A DNA stretch of 34,620 nt from Phycisphaeraceae bacterium (GCA_020849625.1 JADLFV010000094.1:1-34620), one strand, 5' to 3'; positions 15,088-23,176 are shown, numbered from the stretch's first letter. Made by a program: numbers and translations. The notes: generated by a model from the sequence alone, not told the origin.

Positions 15088-16194
15088 CTAGTGGCGGTGC
15101 ATTTCGACCGGATGGAGTTTCTGAAAACAGCGATACGCGGCCCCAACCGCAGCTGCGAATGGACCGAGCTGGGCTGGCAGCAGTGATACCCGCTCGCCGA
15201 TTTCCGGCAGCGCCAGACGTCGGAAGGTCATACCCACGTGCGGCCATATCTGTCCATCCGGAGCCATCAGTCCTCCTGCCAACACAATTGCCTGAGGATC
15301 GAACATTACCGCAATCGATGCCAATTGGGCTCCCAGGATTTCCCCGGCGAGGCTGGCTCTGCCCGGCGTCAGTTCAAAGTTTTCGGTTTCGACGTCAACC
15401 TTTAAGGAGGTCTCAGAGACGAGATTCTGTAAGATTTCCCACCCGCTGTTGGTGGCTGTGGGCAGGTAGCCCAGTTCACCGGCCAGGCCGTGACTCCCTG
15501 TAAACAGGTGTCCGTCGATCACAATACCCGCGCCTACGCCGCTGCGCACGGCGACGCAGATAAAGCTGTTAAATCCTCTCGCGGCACCATGATTCCACTC
15601 TGCCAGTGTCAGACAGCGGATGTTGTCCTCAATGCAACAGGGCAGGTTGAATCGACTGGCTACCAGGTCTCGCAGCGGCAGGTCCCGCGCCGCTGGGATA
15701 GAGTCGTAGCGAAGTATGACACCCCGTTTGACATCCACGACCCCATTCGCTGCCAGCCCCAGACCCATCAGGTTCGCGAATCGTGGCCGAACTTCTTCCA
15801 GGCACGACTCGATAAATCCCAGCACGTTGTCAATCAACTGCTCACGCGTGTCGGTTTCAGACAGACTTTGACGTTTTTGCCAGACGGTCCGCCCGGCGTA
15901 ATCGACAACCACCAAACGCAGACGCAAAGCTTCCATGTCAAACCCGAGGATGTGGCCAAATTGCCCGTTCAGGGCGACCGGCACCCCGCGTCGCCCCCGA
16001 CGTTCCGGCCCGCCCGCATGCTCGACCAGCCGACCTTCGTCCAGCATCTCCTGCATAAGGTCGCACACTCGGGAGTTGCTGATGCCCAGCTCACGGGACA
16101 ACTCCAGCCGACTGGCCTCACCCGTCCTGGCAAGACGCCGCAGAAGCAGGTGTCGCTTCGTAATATTCGTTTTAGAATTGACCTTGTTGATCAT
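15088..16194 (-). CDS. ROK-family transcriptional regulator lacking the zinc motif
   Basis: This 368-residue protein has a winged helix-turn-helix at about 13-66 (ASRLELSRELGISNSRVCDL) followed by a ROK domain. The ROK kinase parts are degenerate: the first phosphate loop reads ILGFDMEALRLRLV instead of the DxGGT form, and the zinc-binding CxCGxxGC segment after GELGY is absent, with GELGH changed to GELGY. It is therefore probably a sugar-responsive regulator rather than a kinase. It sits upstream of the transaldolase gene and diverges from an amidohydrolase gene, so it is the natural regulator of the sulfonate cluster. The ATG at 16194 is preferred over a TTG one codon upstream. Confidence 0.87.
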   Translation of the reverse strand: MINKVNSKTNITKRHLLLRRLARTGEASRLELSRELGISNSRVCDLMQEMLDEGRLVEHAGGPERRGRRGVPVALNGQFGHILGFDMEALRLRLVVVDYAGRTVWQKRQSLSETDTREQLIDNVLGFIESCLEEVRPRFANLMGLGLAANGVVDVKRGVILRYDSIPAARDLPLRDLVASRFNLPCCIEDNIRCLTLAEWNHGAARGFNSFICVAVRSGVGAGIVIDGHLFTGSHGLAGELGYLPTATNSGWEILQNLVSETSLKVDVETENFELTPGRASLAGEILGAQLASIAVMFDPQAIVLAGGLMAPDGQIWPHVGMTFRRLALPEIGERVSLLPAQLGPFAAAVGAAYRCFQKLHPVEMHRH

Positions 16195-16222
16195 CAATCC
16201 AAATACCCATGTGACGTGCTCA

Positions 16223-16250
16223 TTTATAGCTTATTTGAGACGCCTGTCAA
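16223..16250 (-). promoter_or_regulatory. Promoter of the ROK regulator gene
   Basis: On the minus strand TTGACA (16250-16245) and TATAAA (16228-16223) are separated by 16 bases. The predicted start near 16216 leaves a leader of only about 22 bases. The region is shared with the divergent amidohydrolase gene, so one operator could control both. Confidence 0.65.
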
Positions 16251-16305
16251 TCACAAAATCTATTATATCGTAAATTTGTTGTTGCGACATGCCGTCGAGA
16301 TCGCT

Positions 16306-17142
16306 ATGATGATGGCCATGCCCGTCCACAACACCGTCTGGGATATGCACCATCACTGGGTCAATGAAGACGGTTACATCGACCGTCTTCTGGCAACGAT
16401 GGACCGGCTGAGTATCGAGAAAACCGGGCTGATCGCCATGGGCAACGTCTTTGCGGACCTTTTCATCCGGCACGGACGGCAAACCGGCAGCGCCAATAAC
16501 ACGGACCTTTCGCGACTGGTTAAACAGCACGCGGATCGCTTCTGGGGTTGGGGATTCATCCACTTGGGCCATCATGAAGTCGAGGACGTCGACCGGCTTG
16601 CGGAAATGGGCATGTCAGGATTGAAGTTCCACGTGCCTGTTAAGCCATACAGTGACGAATCATACTTCCCGGTTTATGAGCGGGCCCAAGCTCTACAACT
16701 GCCCTGTCTGTTTCACACCGGCATCGTTTTTCCCGCCAAGCCGGAACCAGAGTTAAGGATCCGATCAGAGAATTATCGCCCGATTCACTTGGAGCCGATA
16801 GCCCATGTGTTTCCAGGCCTGAAGATGATCATCGCGCACATGGGTGTCTGCTGGAATGATGAGGCAGCGACATTATGCCGCATGTGCTCCAATATCTGGG
16901 CAGACATGTCGGGGCGCGTGGATGGCTGGCGAAGCAGCAAGTCGATTGAATGGTTCAAGCAATTGCTCTACTGGCCCGAGGCGCATCGCAAAATACTGTT
17001 TGGTTCCGACGTCCATGCTGATGAGATTGACAAAACACTGGAGCACCACATCACAATCTTCCAGCAGATGGGATGGAACGAAAGTCAGATCAAAGATATT
17101 TTGCACCTGAACGCGGTGAGATTGATTGGTGGCGAAGGCTAG
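16306..17142 (+). CDS. Amidohydrolase-family TIM-barrel metal hydrolase (lactonase- or decarboxylase-like)
   Basis: About 278 residues, with the start placed at the first of several clustered ATGs (16306, 16309, 16312, 16318); the exact one is uncertain and the frame further upstream is antisense to the ROK gene. Motifs of the amidohydrolase-2 group are visible: WDMHHHW (H15, H17 metal ligands), GLKFH (K107), FHTG (H137), IIAHMG (H178) and LFGSD (D235). The family includes sugar-acid lactonases, 2-pyrone-4,6-dicarboxylate hydrolase and decarboxylases. It is divergent from the ROK gene (112 bp apart) and convergent with the second UxaA-type operon, so hydrolysis of a sugar or sulfo-sugar lactone feeding either pathway is plausible. 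Confidence 0.82.
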   Translation: MMMAMPVHNTVWDMHHHWVNEDGYIDRLLATMDRLSIEKTGLIAMGNVFADLFIRHGRQTGSANNTDLSRLVKQHADRFWGWGFIHLGHHEVEDVDRLAEMGMSGLKFHVPVKPYSDESYFPVYERAQALQLPCLFHTGIVFPAKPEPELRIRSENYRPIHLEPIAHVFPGLKMIIAHMGVCWNDEAATLCRMCSNIWADMSGRVDGWRSSKSIEWFKQLLYWPEAHRKILFGSDVHADEIDKTLEHHITIFQQMGWNESQIKDILHLNAVRLIGGEG

Positions 17143-17227
17143 GTGTTTTTGGGCAATACGATCGCCATACAGTGGGCGGTGTTGTGCTGTAGCTGTTGCT
17201 GCGCCTTGGTGGTTCGACGTGAATGAA

Positions 17228-17257
17228 CCGGTTTTCGCTGCCATTGCCCCTCAACAC
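17228..17257. repeat. Short repeated string between converging genes, copy 1
   Basis: CCGGTTTTCGCT (17228-17239) is followed 9 bases later by CCTCAACAC (17249-17257). The same two blocks occur in the same order at 24174-24199, again between converging genes. This may be a small interspersed intergenic element or part of a terminator. Confidence 0.35.
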
Positions 17258-17296
17258 AGCGGAGAATGTAGGCGTCTAAACGTGATTTCCTATGCA

Positions 17297-18511
17297 TTAT
17301 TGGCGGCAGCCCTGCTCCAGCGATGGCGTGTCCTGATGCTTGTACATGATGAAATACTCGCGGTGACCGAGACGCTCAGGTTTGCTTGGTTCACCTGCAG
17401 CGACATCGCCGATCAGCCTGGACAGTTCCGATGCCTGTTCTTCCAGTGTCGTCTCGCCGCGCAACACGCGGCTGGCATCGAAATCCATGTCCTGTTCCAT
17501 CTTGTGGTACGTCTGACTGTTGCCGGTGATCTTGACCAGCGGTGCGATGGGTGAGCCGATCACGCTGCCGCGGCCGGTGACGAAGAGCACCACCTGACTG
17601 CCTGCGGCGATCAGGTCCATCAGTCCCTCCGTATCGTTGGGGTTGGTGTATCCGAACTGCATGAAATGCTCGTCTGGCACAGAGTTAAGCAACCACAGCC
17701 CGGGATGGGGCGGAGCCTGGCCGACCTTGATCACACCCTGGATGGGCCGCGATCCGCTCTTGGCGATTGCGCCCATGCTTTTTTCCTCGATCGTCGTCAA
17801 TCCACCGGCGAAATTGCCCGGTGACACTGAATACTGACGCACGGCCTGACAATAAGCGACTGCTTTGCCATAAGCTGCGTCGATCTCCTGCCGCGCCTGA
17901 GGCGTCGCGGCACGTTTGAGTAGTTGATCCCCAAGCCCGATGGCTTCCACGATTTCCTCGAAGATCGCTGTGCCGCCAGCGTCCACCAATGCGTCGAAGA
18001 AGTGCCCCACCGTAGGATTGCCCGCCAACCCGCTGGTGGCGTCCGACCCGCCGCACTCGCAACCAATGACCATGTCAGCCCAGGCAAGGGGGACCTGAGG
18101 CACGCTGCGAAGTCTCTCTCGCATCTGTGCGATCAGCCGTTTGCCCTTTGCAATGCTGTTGGCCGTGCCGCCGGTGTCCTGAATAAAGAACCATTCGGCC
18201 GGCCGACCGCTCTCGGCAATCTTTTCCGCCAGGCGCTGGGGTTGTGTGTACTCGCAACCCAGTCCGACGCACAGGCACGCTCCCACGTTCGGGTGCCGAG
18301 CCAGCGCCAGCAACAGCCGAATGGCGTATTGATTGTCATAGCAGCCTGGAAAGCCGATGACGTGGGTATCAGGTTCGTGGTCTGCAATGGCGTGGGCCAC
18401 ATGGCTGGCACACTGCACCGTGTAAACCACGAGTACGAGATTACGTACACCCTTGCGACCGTCCGGCCGCAGATAACCCGTGCCATGCAGTGAGGTCAGT
18501 TGTTTATGCAT
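17297..18511 (-). CDS. UxaA-family dehydratase large subunit (second copy, altronate/galactarate dehydratase-like)
   Basis: This 404-residue protein is a second member of the UxaA C-terminal family but differs clearly from the SuyB-like one. Motifs are [27 protein letters not shown] (52-58), [36 protein letters not shown] and [14 protein letters not shown]. The family uses iron to dehydrate aldonic or aldaric acids to 2-keto-3-deoxy acids. The ATG at 18511 overlaps the end of the SAF-domain subunit gene by 8 bases, so the two form one enzyme. Downstream partners of the reaction (HpaI-type aldolase and GarR-type reductase) lie in the same operon, pointing to a hexarate or similar acid as substrate. 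Confidence 0.87.
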   Translation of the reverse strand: MHKQLTSLHGTGYLRPDGRKGVRNLVLVVYTVQCASHVAHAIADHEPDTHVIGFPGCYDNQYAIRLLLALARHPNVGACLCVGLGCEYTQPQRLAEKIAESGRPAEWFFIQDTGGTANSIAKGKRLIAQMRERLRSVPQVPLAWADMVIGCECGGSDATSGLAGNPTVGHFFDALVDAGGTAIFEEIVEAIGLGDQLLKRAATPQARQEIDAAYGKAVAYCQAVRQYSVSPGNFAGGLTTIEEKSMGAIAKSGSRPIQGVIKVGQAPPHPGLWLLNSVPDEHFMQFGYTNPNDTEGLMDLIAAGSQVVLFVTGRGSVIGSPIAPLVKITGNSQTYHKMEQDMDFDASRVLRGETTLEEQASELSRLIGDVAAGEPSKPERLGHREYFIMYKHQDTPSLEQGCRQ

Positions 18512-18845
18512 AGGTAGTGTCTTGGGGCGCACCGCTGTGCAGGTCGAGTGTGGAAGATCGTTCATCGAAGCAACTGTGGCAGTTGTGCAGGTGGACCCAC
18601 TGCCCGGCAGTGATGTCGCGTGTGGCCACGCCAATGACTATGCCGTACTTGATGATCGGCTGGTTTGCGGGGATCGCTGTCAAAGCAACCTTGTGCCACG
18701 CCTCGATCGATTCGGCGGCGGTCAAGTTGACGGGCAAAGCACCAACGACCACGAGTCGCTGCCCCGTATATGCCGGCTCAAGTAGCGTCGCCACATTGTC
18801 GTGGGAATCGATGCGGAATGCCTTGTTGGTTTCGAGTGAATTCAC
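18504..18845 (-). CDS. SAF-domain small subunit of the second UxaA-family dehydratase
   Basis: This 113-residue protein is the N-terminal SAF domain of UxaA-type dehydratases on a separate chain. The core shows [20 protein letters not shown] (49-68), [19 protein letters not shown] and the conserved HLHN near the end. It lacks the HNLKTKRW ending of the SuyA-like protein at 11423, so it is a distinct subtype. The start is GTG at 18845, overlapping the stop of the RraA-type gene (GTGA); no internal ATG is available. Its end overlaps the large-subunit gene by 8 bases. Confidence 0.82.
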   Translation of the reverse strand: MNSLETNKAFRIDSHDNVATLLEPAYTGQRLVVVGALPVNLTAAESIEAWHKVALTAIPANQPIIKYGIVIGVATRDITAGQWVHLHNCHSCFDERSSTLDLHSGAPQDTTYA

Positions 18846-19507
18846 AGAATACCATACCTCTCAAATGCCTCGGTGCTGGACATGCCGCTCTCGATTGCCT
18901 TGCGGACGGATTTTTCGCCGCGTGCCTTCTGCAACGCCTTGTCAATCACTTGCTGTTCGTATCGGCGCGGGATCACCAGGACCCCGTCCAGGTCACCGAA
19001 GATCAAATCCCCCGGCTCCACCCGTACTCCGCCGATCTCGATCATGCAGCGATATTCAACAACCTGCGAGCGCATCGCTGCATCTTGAGCATATCGGCCA
19101 CGGCTGAACACAGGCCAGTTCTGCTCCAATACATTGGGGGTATCGCGATGAAATCCGTTGATCACCGCGCCGGATGCGCCCCGTTGACGCGCCGTGGCCG
19201 TTAGAATTTCGCCCCAATAAGCGCATCGCATTGCTCCCCCACTTGCCAGATACACCTCACCGGACTGAAGCTGATCCAATGCCTCGGTCATTTTGCCGAA
19301 GGGACGTTGTTGCGGCCCGTAAACGTCTATCATCAATGCTGGCATCGCACGACCAATCACCACCATCGATTCACGCATTGGCTGGATCGGTTGCGGCAGA
19401 AAGCAGTGATAACATCCCAAGTGATCCAGAATGTCACCCACCACTGGAGTGTAAAGTTCTTCACGGATCGTCTGGAACAACTCAGACTCGTGTAATATCT
19501 GTGTCAT
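18842..19507 (-). CDS. RraA-family aldolase-like protein
   Basis: This 221-residue protein has the RraA/HMG-aldolase fold. The active-site region reads [11 protein letters not shown] (R94) and [10 protein letters not shown] (R121, D122), the Arg-Asp pair that binds substrate and the divalent metal in 4-hydroxy-4-methyl-2-oxoglutarate aldolases, and the family segment [11 protein letters not shown] follows. Members with these residues cleave 4-hydroxy-2-keto acids or decarboxylate oxaloacetate; RNase E regulation is not expected here. Its stop overlaps the GTG start of the dehydratase small-subunit gene. In the operon it may act on the keto-acid product of the dehydratase. Confidence 0.87.
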   Translation of the reverse strand: MTQILHESELFQTIREELYTPVVGDILDHLGCYHCFLPQPIQPMRESMVVIGRAMPALMIDVYGPQQRPFGKMTEALDQLQSGEVYLASGGAMRCAYWGEILTATARQRGASGAVINGFHRDTPNVLEQNWPVFSRGRYAQDAAMRSQVVEYRCMIEIGGVRVEPGDLIFGDLDGVLVIPRRYEQQVIDKALQKARGEKSVRKAIESGMSSTEAFERYGIL

Positions 19508-19595
19508 CTACTGGTTACCATTGACTTGTGTTTTGCACGGACCACCGAGCCCATCACTGAGGAGCGGCGCCATTGGGGGGTTGATATCCGCATAT

Positions 19596-20471
19596 TCAAC
19601 TCGATCCTGGCCGTTCATAGAACTTGATGAGACTGCACATGTCATCAGATGGATCACATACCCGACTCGCTGCGTCATAAACCTTTTGCGCGGCAGCGAT
19701 GACTGGCGCGTCAACACTCAGCGTCCTGGTTAATTGCTGTGCGAGACGCATGTCTTTGGCCGCGTTCCCCAGTGCGAATTCCGGACGCCAATCGCGTTGC
19801 AGCAGCTTGGCGCACTTGGCGTCGAATACGGCGCTTCGACCGCCACTGTTGCGAACAACCTCCACGAACAAGTCCACGTCGAGGCCGAACCGCTTCACGA
19901 GCATCAGCACCTCAGCCAATGCCGTGAAGTTCGTGAAGCCCATGATATTATTGGCGAGTTTTGCGCAAGTTCCAGTTCCGACGCCACCGAGGTAAAGATG
20001 TTTTTTTCCCATTGCTTCAAACAGAGGGATGCATCGCTCATAATCTGCGCGTGAACCACCCACGAGAAAGAAAAGCTGTCCCTGTTCGGCCTGTGGCCGG
20101 CTGCCGGTAACAGGCGCCTCGAGGTAGATCACACTCTTCTCGCGAAGCGTCTGCGCCACTTGTCGAGCAGTATCCGGCAAAATGGTGCTTGAGTTGATAA
20201 CGATCTGACCCCTTTTGGCATATTGGACGATACCCTCATCACCCAATATCACCTCTCGAACAGCCTCATCATCTGAAACCATCACCACGATTGCTTCGCT
20301 TGCCTGCGTGACCTGTTTGATAGATGATGCGACCACTGCGCCCGCCGCAGCGGCGCGAGTGCCCCGACTGGGTGTGCGATTAAAGACCATGACTTTGAAT
20401 CCATTTTTGATCAGGTTCAGGGACATGGGCTCGCCCATGGTTCCCATGCCGATCACGCCGATGTCCTGCAT
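19596..20471 (-). CDS. 3-hydroxyisobutyrate dehydrogenase family reductase (tartronate-semialdehyde reductase-like)
   Basis: This 291-residue enzyme begins with the Rossmann motif IGVIGMGTMGEPMSLNL, continues with EAPVTGSRPQAEQGQL (substrate-binding segment) and has the catalytic lysine K171 in GTCAKLANNIMG. The family includes GarR/GlxR and the sulfolactaldehyde reductase YihU. With an HpaI-type aldolase gene 34 bp upstream and a UxaA-type dehydratase downstream, reduction of tartronate semialdehyde to glycerate is the best guess; reduction of sulfolactaldehyde is an alternative given the neighbouring cluster. The ATG at 20471 has AGGAG 8 bases upstream; the longer frame overlaps the aldolase gene. 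Confidence 0.87.
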   Translation of the reverse strand: MQDIGVIGMGTMGEPMSLNLIKNGFKVMVFNRTPSRGTRAAAAGAVVASSIKQVTQASEAIVVMVSDDEAVREVILGDEGIVQYAKRGQIVINSSTILPDTARQVAQTLREKSVIYLEAPVTGSRPQAEQGQLFFLVGGSRADYERCIPLFEAMGKKHLYLGGVGTGTCAKLANNIMGFTNFTALAEVLMLVKRFGLDVDLFVEVVRNSGGRSAVFDAKCAKLLQRDWRPEFALGNAAKDMRLAQQLTRTLSVDAPVIAAAQKVYDAASRVCDPSDDMCSLIKFYERPGSS

Positions 20472-20505
20472 GCGCTGTGCTCCTGCAATGTCTGTGTCAA
20501 TTCCA

Positions 20506-21291
20506 TCATGATGGCTTACGCAACTGTTGTAGATCTTTTCGTGTCCTTGGAAGCATCTCAACGCGCAGATCAACACCATCACTGGCGAATGCAACGAGAT
20601 GAAATCCCGCGTCGCGAGCTCGCATTGCGTCTGTCAAACCAGATACCAGTGTTGCAGCAATTTTGCCTGACGATTTACAAGCTGAAACGACCCGATCAAC
20701 CGCATCCAGAAACGGATTGTGCGCCCAGATATCCTGGACATGCCATCCGCAACTGAGGCTCAGATCGCCGGGACCAAGCACCACTCCCGTGACTCCCGGC
20801 ACCTCTACAATCGCCTGACAGTTGGTCAACCCTTCAGCGGTTTCCACCTGGGGCAGCAGGATGACATGCTGGTTGATTTGTTCAAAGTAATTCTGATAAA
20901 TGCTGGCACGAATGGTGCCAGCTCGAGACCGCACGCCATCTGGTGGATAATTCGCCGCTTGGACCAATGCATGGGCTTGAGAAGCGGACTCCACCATTGG
21001 CACGATCAGCCCAACATATCCGGCATCGAGACTCTGCTCGATCCAGTATCGATCTTGCGTAGGCAGCCGCACAAACGGCGTAACGTCCGGAGATGCCGAT
21101 TGAAGCGCGCGGATCAGATGAATCGCGTCACCGACACCAATGGCCGCGTGCTGCATGTCCACCGTGAGAAAGTCAAGTTCCAAGCCATGACCCATCATTT
21201 CTACAGCCAGAGGACTGTTCAAATTGCACCAGCCGCCGTAGCCCGTCGATCCGTTTGCCAGACACCTATGGGTGCGCGTTTTCAAGTCCAT
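20506..21291 (-). CDS. HpcH/HpaI-family class II aldolase (GarL-like)
   Basis: This 261-residue protein has the family's active-site set: DFLTVDMQHA (H48), TPFVRLP (R75), LPQVETAEGL (E150, metal) and LGPGDLS (D176, metal). The family cleaves 2-keto-3-deoxy acids to pyruvate and an aldehyde. It heads an operon with a GarR-like reductase and a UxaA-type dehydratase, which is the galactarate/glucarate breakdown order of enzymes. Cleavage of 2-keto-3,6-dideoxy-6-sulfogluconate is an alternative. I chose the ATG at 21291, which matches the usual family N-terminus; an ATG at 21363 would add 24 residues and fits the promoter position too, so the start is uncertain. Confidence 0.87.
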   Translation of the reverse strand: MDLKTRTHRCLANGSTGYGGWCNLNSPLAVEMMGHGLELDFLTVDMQHAAIGVGDAIHLIRALQSASPDVTPFVRLPTQDRYWIEQSLDAGYVGLIVPMVESASQAHALVQAANYPPDGVRSRAGTIRASIYQNYFEQINQHVILLPQVETAEGLTNCQAIVEVPGVTGVVLGPGDLSLSCGWHVQDIWAHNPFLDAVDRVVSACKSSGKIAATLVSGLTDAMRARDAGFHLVAFASDGVDLRVEMLPRTRKDLQQLRKPS

Positions 21292-21409
21292 GACTGCATT
21301 TCCCGCCGCGACTCGTCGTGCATCTCGAACAGGCACGATCCAAAGGGGCAAACGCCAAGGCATTCCAGAGCCGCCCGCCGTTCATCTGGACACACGACAC
21401 ATGGCTGGC

Positions 21410-21438
21410 ATTATAACACATGAGACTTTACATTGAAA
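21410..21438 (-). promoter_or_regulatory. Promoter of the aldolase operon, weak -35
   Basis: On the minus strand a perfect TATAAT (21415-21410) lies 17 bases from TTTCAA (21438-21433), a poor -35. A good -10 with a poor -35 fits an activator-dependent promoter, and the -35 lies inside one of two direct repeats. Confidence 0.5.
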
Positions 21439-21460
21439 CGTATGGATATTACACTGAAAC
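21428..21460. promoter_or_regulatory. Two direct repeats 21 bp apart, probable activator site
   Basis: TTACATTGAAAC (21428-21439) and TTACACTGAAAC (21449-21460) differ at one base and are exactly 21 bp apart, two helical turns, so a protein would meet both on the same face. The first copy overlaps the weak -35 of the minus-strand promoter. This is typical of AraC-like activators; no such regulator is in the window. Confidence 0.55.
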
Positions 21461-21595
21461 TTCAAGGCCTTATTGGTATTGCTAAATGCGGAGCGCATTC
21501 AATGGAGTTTTGATCCTTCGCCCACACATGCGCGCGGTCGTAGCCGTGTGGCAATGAAATATGGCCTCTTTTCAAACCCAAGGTGATATAAAAAC

Positions 21596-22921
21596 ATGAC
21601 TTATTACTACAAAAGGGCGGCTGGTTTCATGTGTCTGTTCACGCTCGTTGTGCTCTGCACCGGCCCGCTAGTGCAGGCTGAAATGGGGGAAGCTGCACAA
21701 AACCGTGGGCATCAATGGGTCCGATCTCACCCCTTCACCATCATGGGCGTTTCCCTCGTTGAACGGCCATTTGATGTCGAACTCTATCGCAACGCAGGAT
21801 TCAGTTCGGTGATGGTGTGGGAATCGCAGAAGGAGGTCCTGCAAGCTGCCTCCGATGCGGGCTTGCCCTGGCACATGCACCGTTACGGGGGCGCGGTGCG
21901 CGGCAGAGAGCCGTTCAGTGAAAAGGACCGGGAGATGTTCAGGCAATTTGCTAAAAATTACCCGGGCGGCGTCGGGTGGATCGTCAACGATGAGCCGGGT
22001 GATGAGGCGGAAATACGAGCGACGGCAGAAGTCATTGACTGGCTGCGCCAGGAGGTCCCCGACATGCTGGCGTATTCGAACGCCAACCCCGCTGCCCCCT
22101 GGCGCGAAAACGAAATGCAGGCATTCGCGCGGATCATACGTCCGGACGTGCTGATGTATGACCGCTATGTGTTTGGTGATGAAGGCGGGACAGTCGAGGA
22201 ATTCTTCTGGAACATGGCCTTCGTCAGGCAGATCGCACTGGCGCGCGGCGTCCCCTACTGGACGTTCGTGCAGGCCTTCGAGATGAAGGAAGACGAGAAC
22301 CCGGAAGAAAACGGCAGGCGCCTTCCGAGCGAGAGTGATCTGAGGATGCAGGTTTTCTCCTTCCTGGCGTACGGCTACACGGGGCTCGCGTACTTCGTCT
22401 ATGACCTGCCCGGTGGGGGTGGTTTCGAGCGGGGAGTCCTCGAGATAGACGGCACGCCAAGCCCGCTCTATTCGTCCGCGGCCAAACTCAATCCCGAAGT
22501 GGCGAACCTGGGACGCTGTCTCAAGATGCTGACGAGCACGGCTGTCCAATATGTGCCCGCCCAAGGCGCCGAGTGTCCGAGAGGAACGACAGCCTGGCGG
22601 GGCCGCACGATCGACGTCGTGAAGCCGGATTGTGACGCTGTCATTGGCTGGTTCACGGACGACGACGGCGGACGATACTTCATGATTGTCAATCTCAAGC
22701 ATGCTGCCAACATGACCGCTGAACAGGGCACAGAGACGTTCCGCATCCGCTTCGGCGAACCGGTGACGGATCTGTATCGACTGAACCGTGAGAGCGGCCA
22801 GGTCGAGCCCGTCACTTTGGAGAGCGACAAAACCGGCGTCCGCGGCTTTTCGCTTAGCCTTCCGGGCGGCACTGGCGATCTGTTCAAGATCGGTGACGCA
22901 CGATTCCCGGGGCTGGAGTGA
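21596..22921 (+). CDS. Secreted TIM-barrel glycosidase-like protein of unknown specificity
   Basis: This 441-residue protein has an N-terminal signal peptide (hydrophobic GFMCLFTLVVLCTGPLVQA, residues about 10-28). The body resembles a clan-A glycoside hydrolase barrel: repeated strand segments, GGVGWIVNDEPGDEAE with an acidic pair after the fourth strand, and AYGYTGLAYFVYD later in the barrel. The last 110 residues form a small beta domain (YFMIVNLKHAANMTAE, VTDLYRLN), as in beta-galactosidase-like enzymes. I cannot assign a GH family. The gene is visibly richer in G+C than its neighbours, so it may have been acquired separately. It is divergent from the aldolase operon. Confidence 0.7.
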   Translation: MTYYYKRAAGFMCLFTLVVLCTGPLVQAEMGEAAQNRGHQWVRSHPFTIMGVSLVERPFDVELYRNAGFSSVMVWESQKEVLQAASDAGLPWHMHRYGGAVRGREPFSEKDREMFRQFAKNYPGGVGWIVNDEPGDEAEIRATAEVIDWLRQEVPDMLAYSNANPAAPWRENEMQAFARIIRPDVLMYDRYVFGDEGGTVEEFFWNMAFVRQIALARGVPYWTFVQAFEMKEDENPEENGRRLPSESDLRMQVFSFLAYGYTGLAYFVYDLPGGGGFERGVLEIDGTPSPLYSSAAKLNPEVANLGRCLKMLTSTAVQYVPAQGAECPRGTTAWRGRTIDVVKPDCDAVIGWFTDDDGGRYFMIVNLKHAANMTAEQGTETFRIRFGEPVTDLYRLNRESGQVEPVTLESDKTGVRGFSLSLPGGTGDLFKIGDARFPGLE

Positions 22922-23176
22922 CAAGCAGCGATCTCGGAGGATGCAGACGACGTGCACAGTCAAGCGAGTGGCTAGAGAACGCATCCATCGTGCTGAACCA
23001 CTAGGGCCTGTGGGATTGTTCGGGTGGCGCCGATACTGCTTCACGGGAGAGGGACACGCCAAAGCCCTCATCACCCAGCTTGATCACTATCGGGATCGAT
23101 TAGCACATGTTTATCACGTCAGGAGTGCGGGCGTCTTGAGGATGTGTAACCATACAGCAACATTGGGACGGCAGTT
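22922..23176. other. Intergenic region with no recognised feature
   Basis: This 255-bp stretch carries an open plus frame (continuing to 23180) with no ribosome-binding site and no family resemblance. No promoter, terminator or repeat was seen. Confidence 0.35.

Larger units (their letters stand above)
21292..21595. other. Divergent intergenic region with a promoter and paired direct repeats
   Basis: This region separates the aldolase operon from the secreted TIM-barrel gene. It contains a minus-strand TATAAT and two 12-base direct repeats (annotated separately). The stretch 21461-21595 has no feature I can name; no clear ribosome-binding site precedes the ATG at 21596 apart from a weak AAGGTG. 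Confidence 0.45.

Noticed and set aside
15490..16305. Long N-terminal extension of the amidohydrolase frame
   Set aside because: It is antisense to the ROK gene, whose product is clearly recognisable; the amidohydrolase homology begins near 16306.
21668..23074. 468-codon minus-strand frame opposite the secreted TIM-barrel gene
   Set aside because: It is a GC-driven shadow; the plus-strand product has a signal peptide and a coherent domain order, while this frame resembles nothing.
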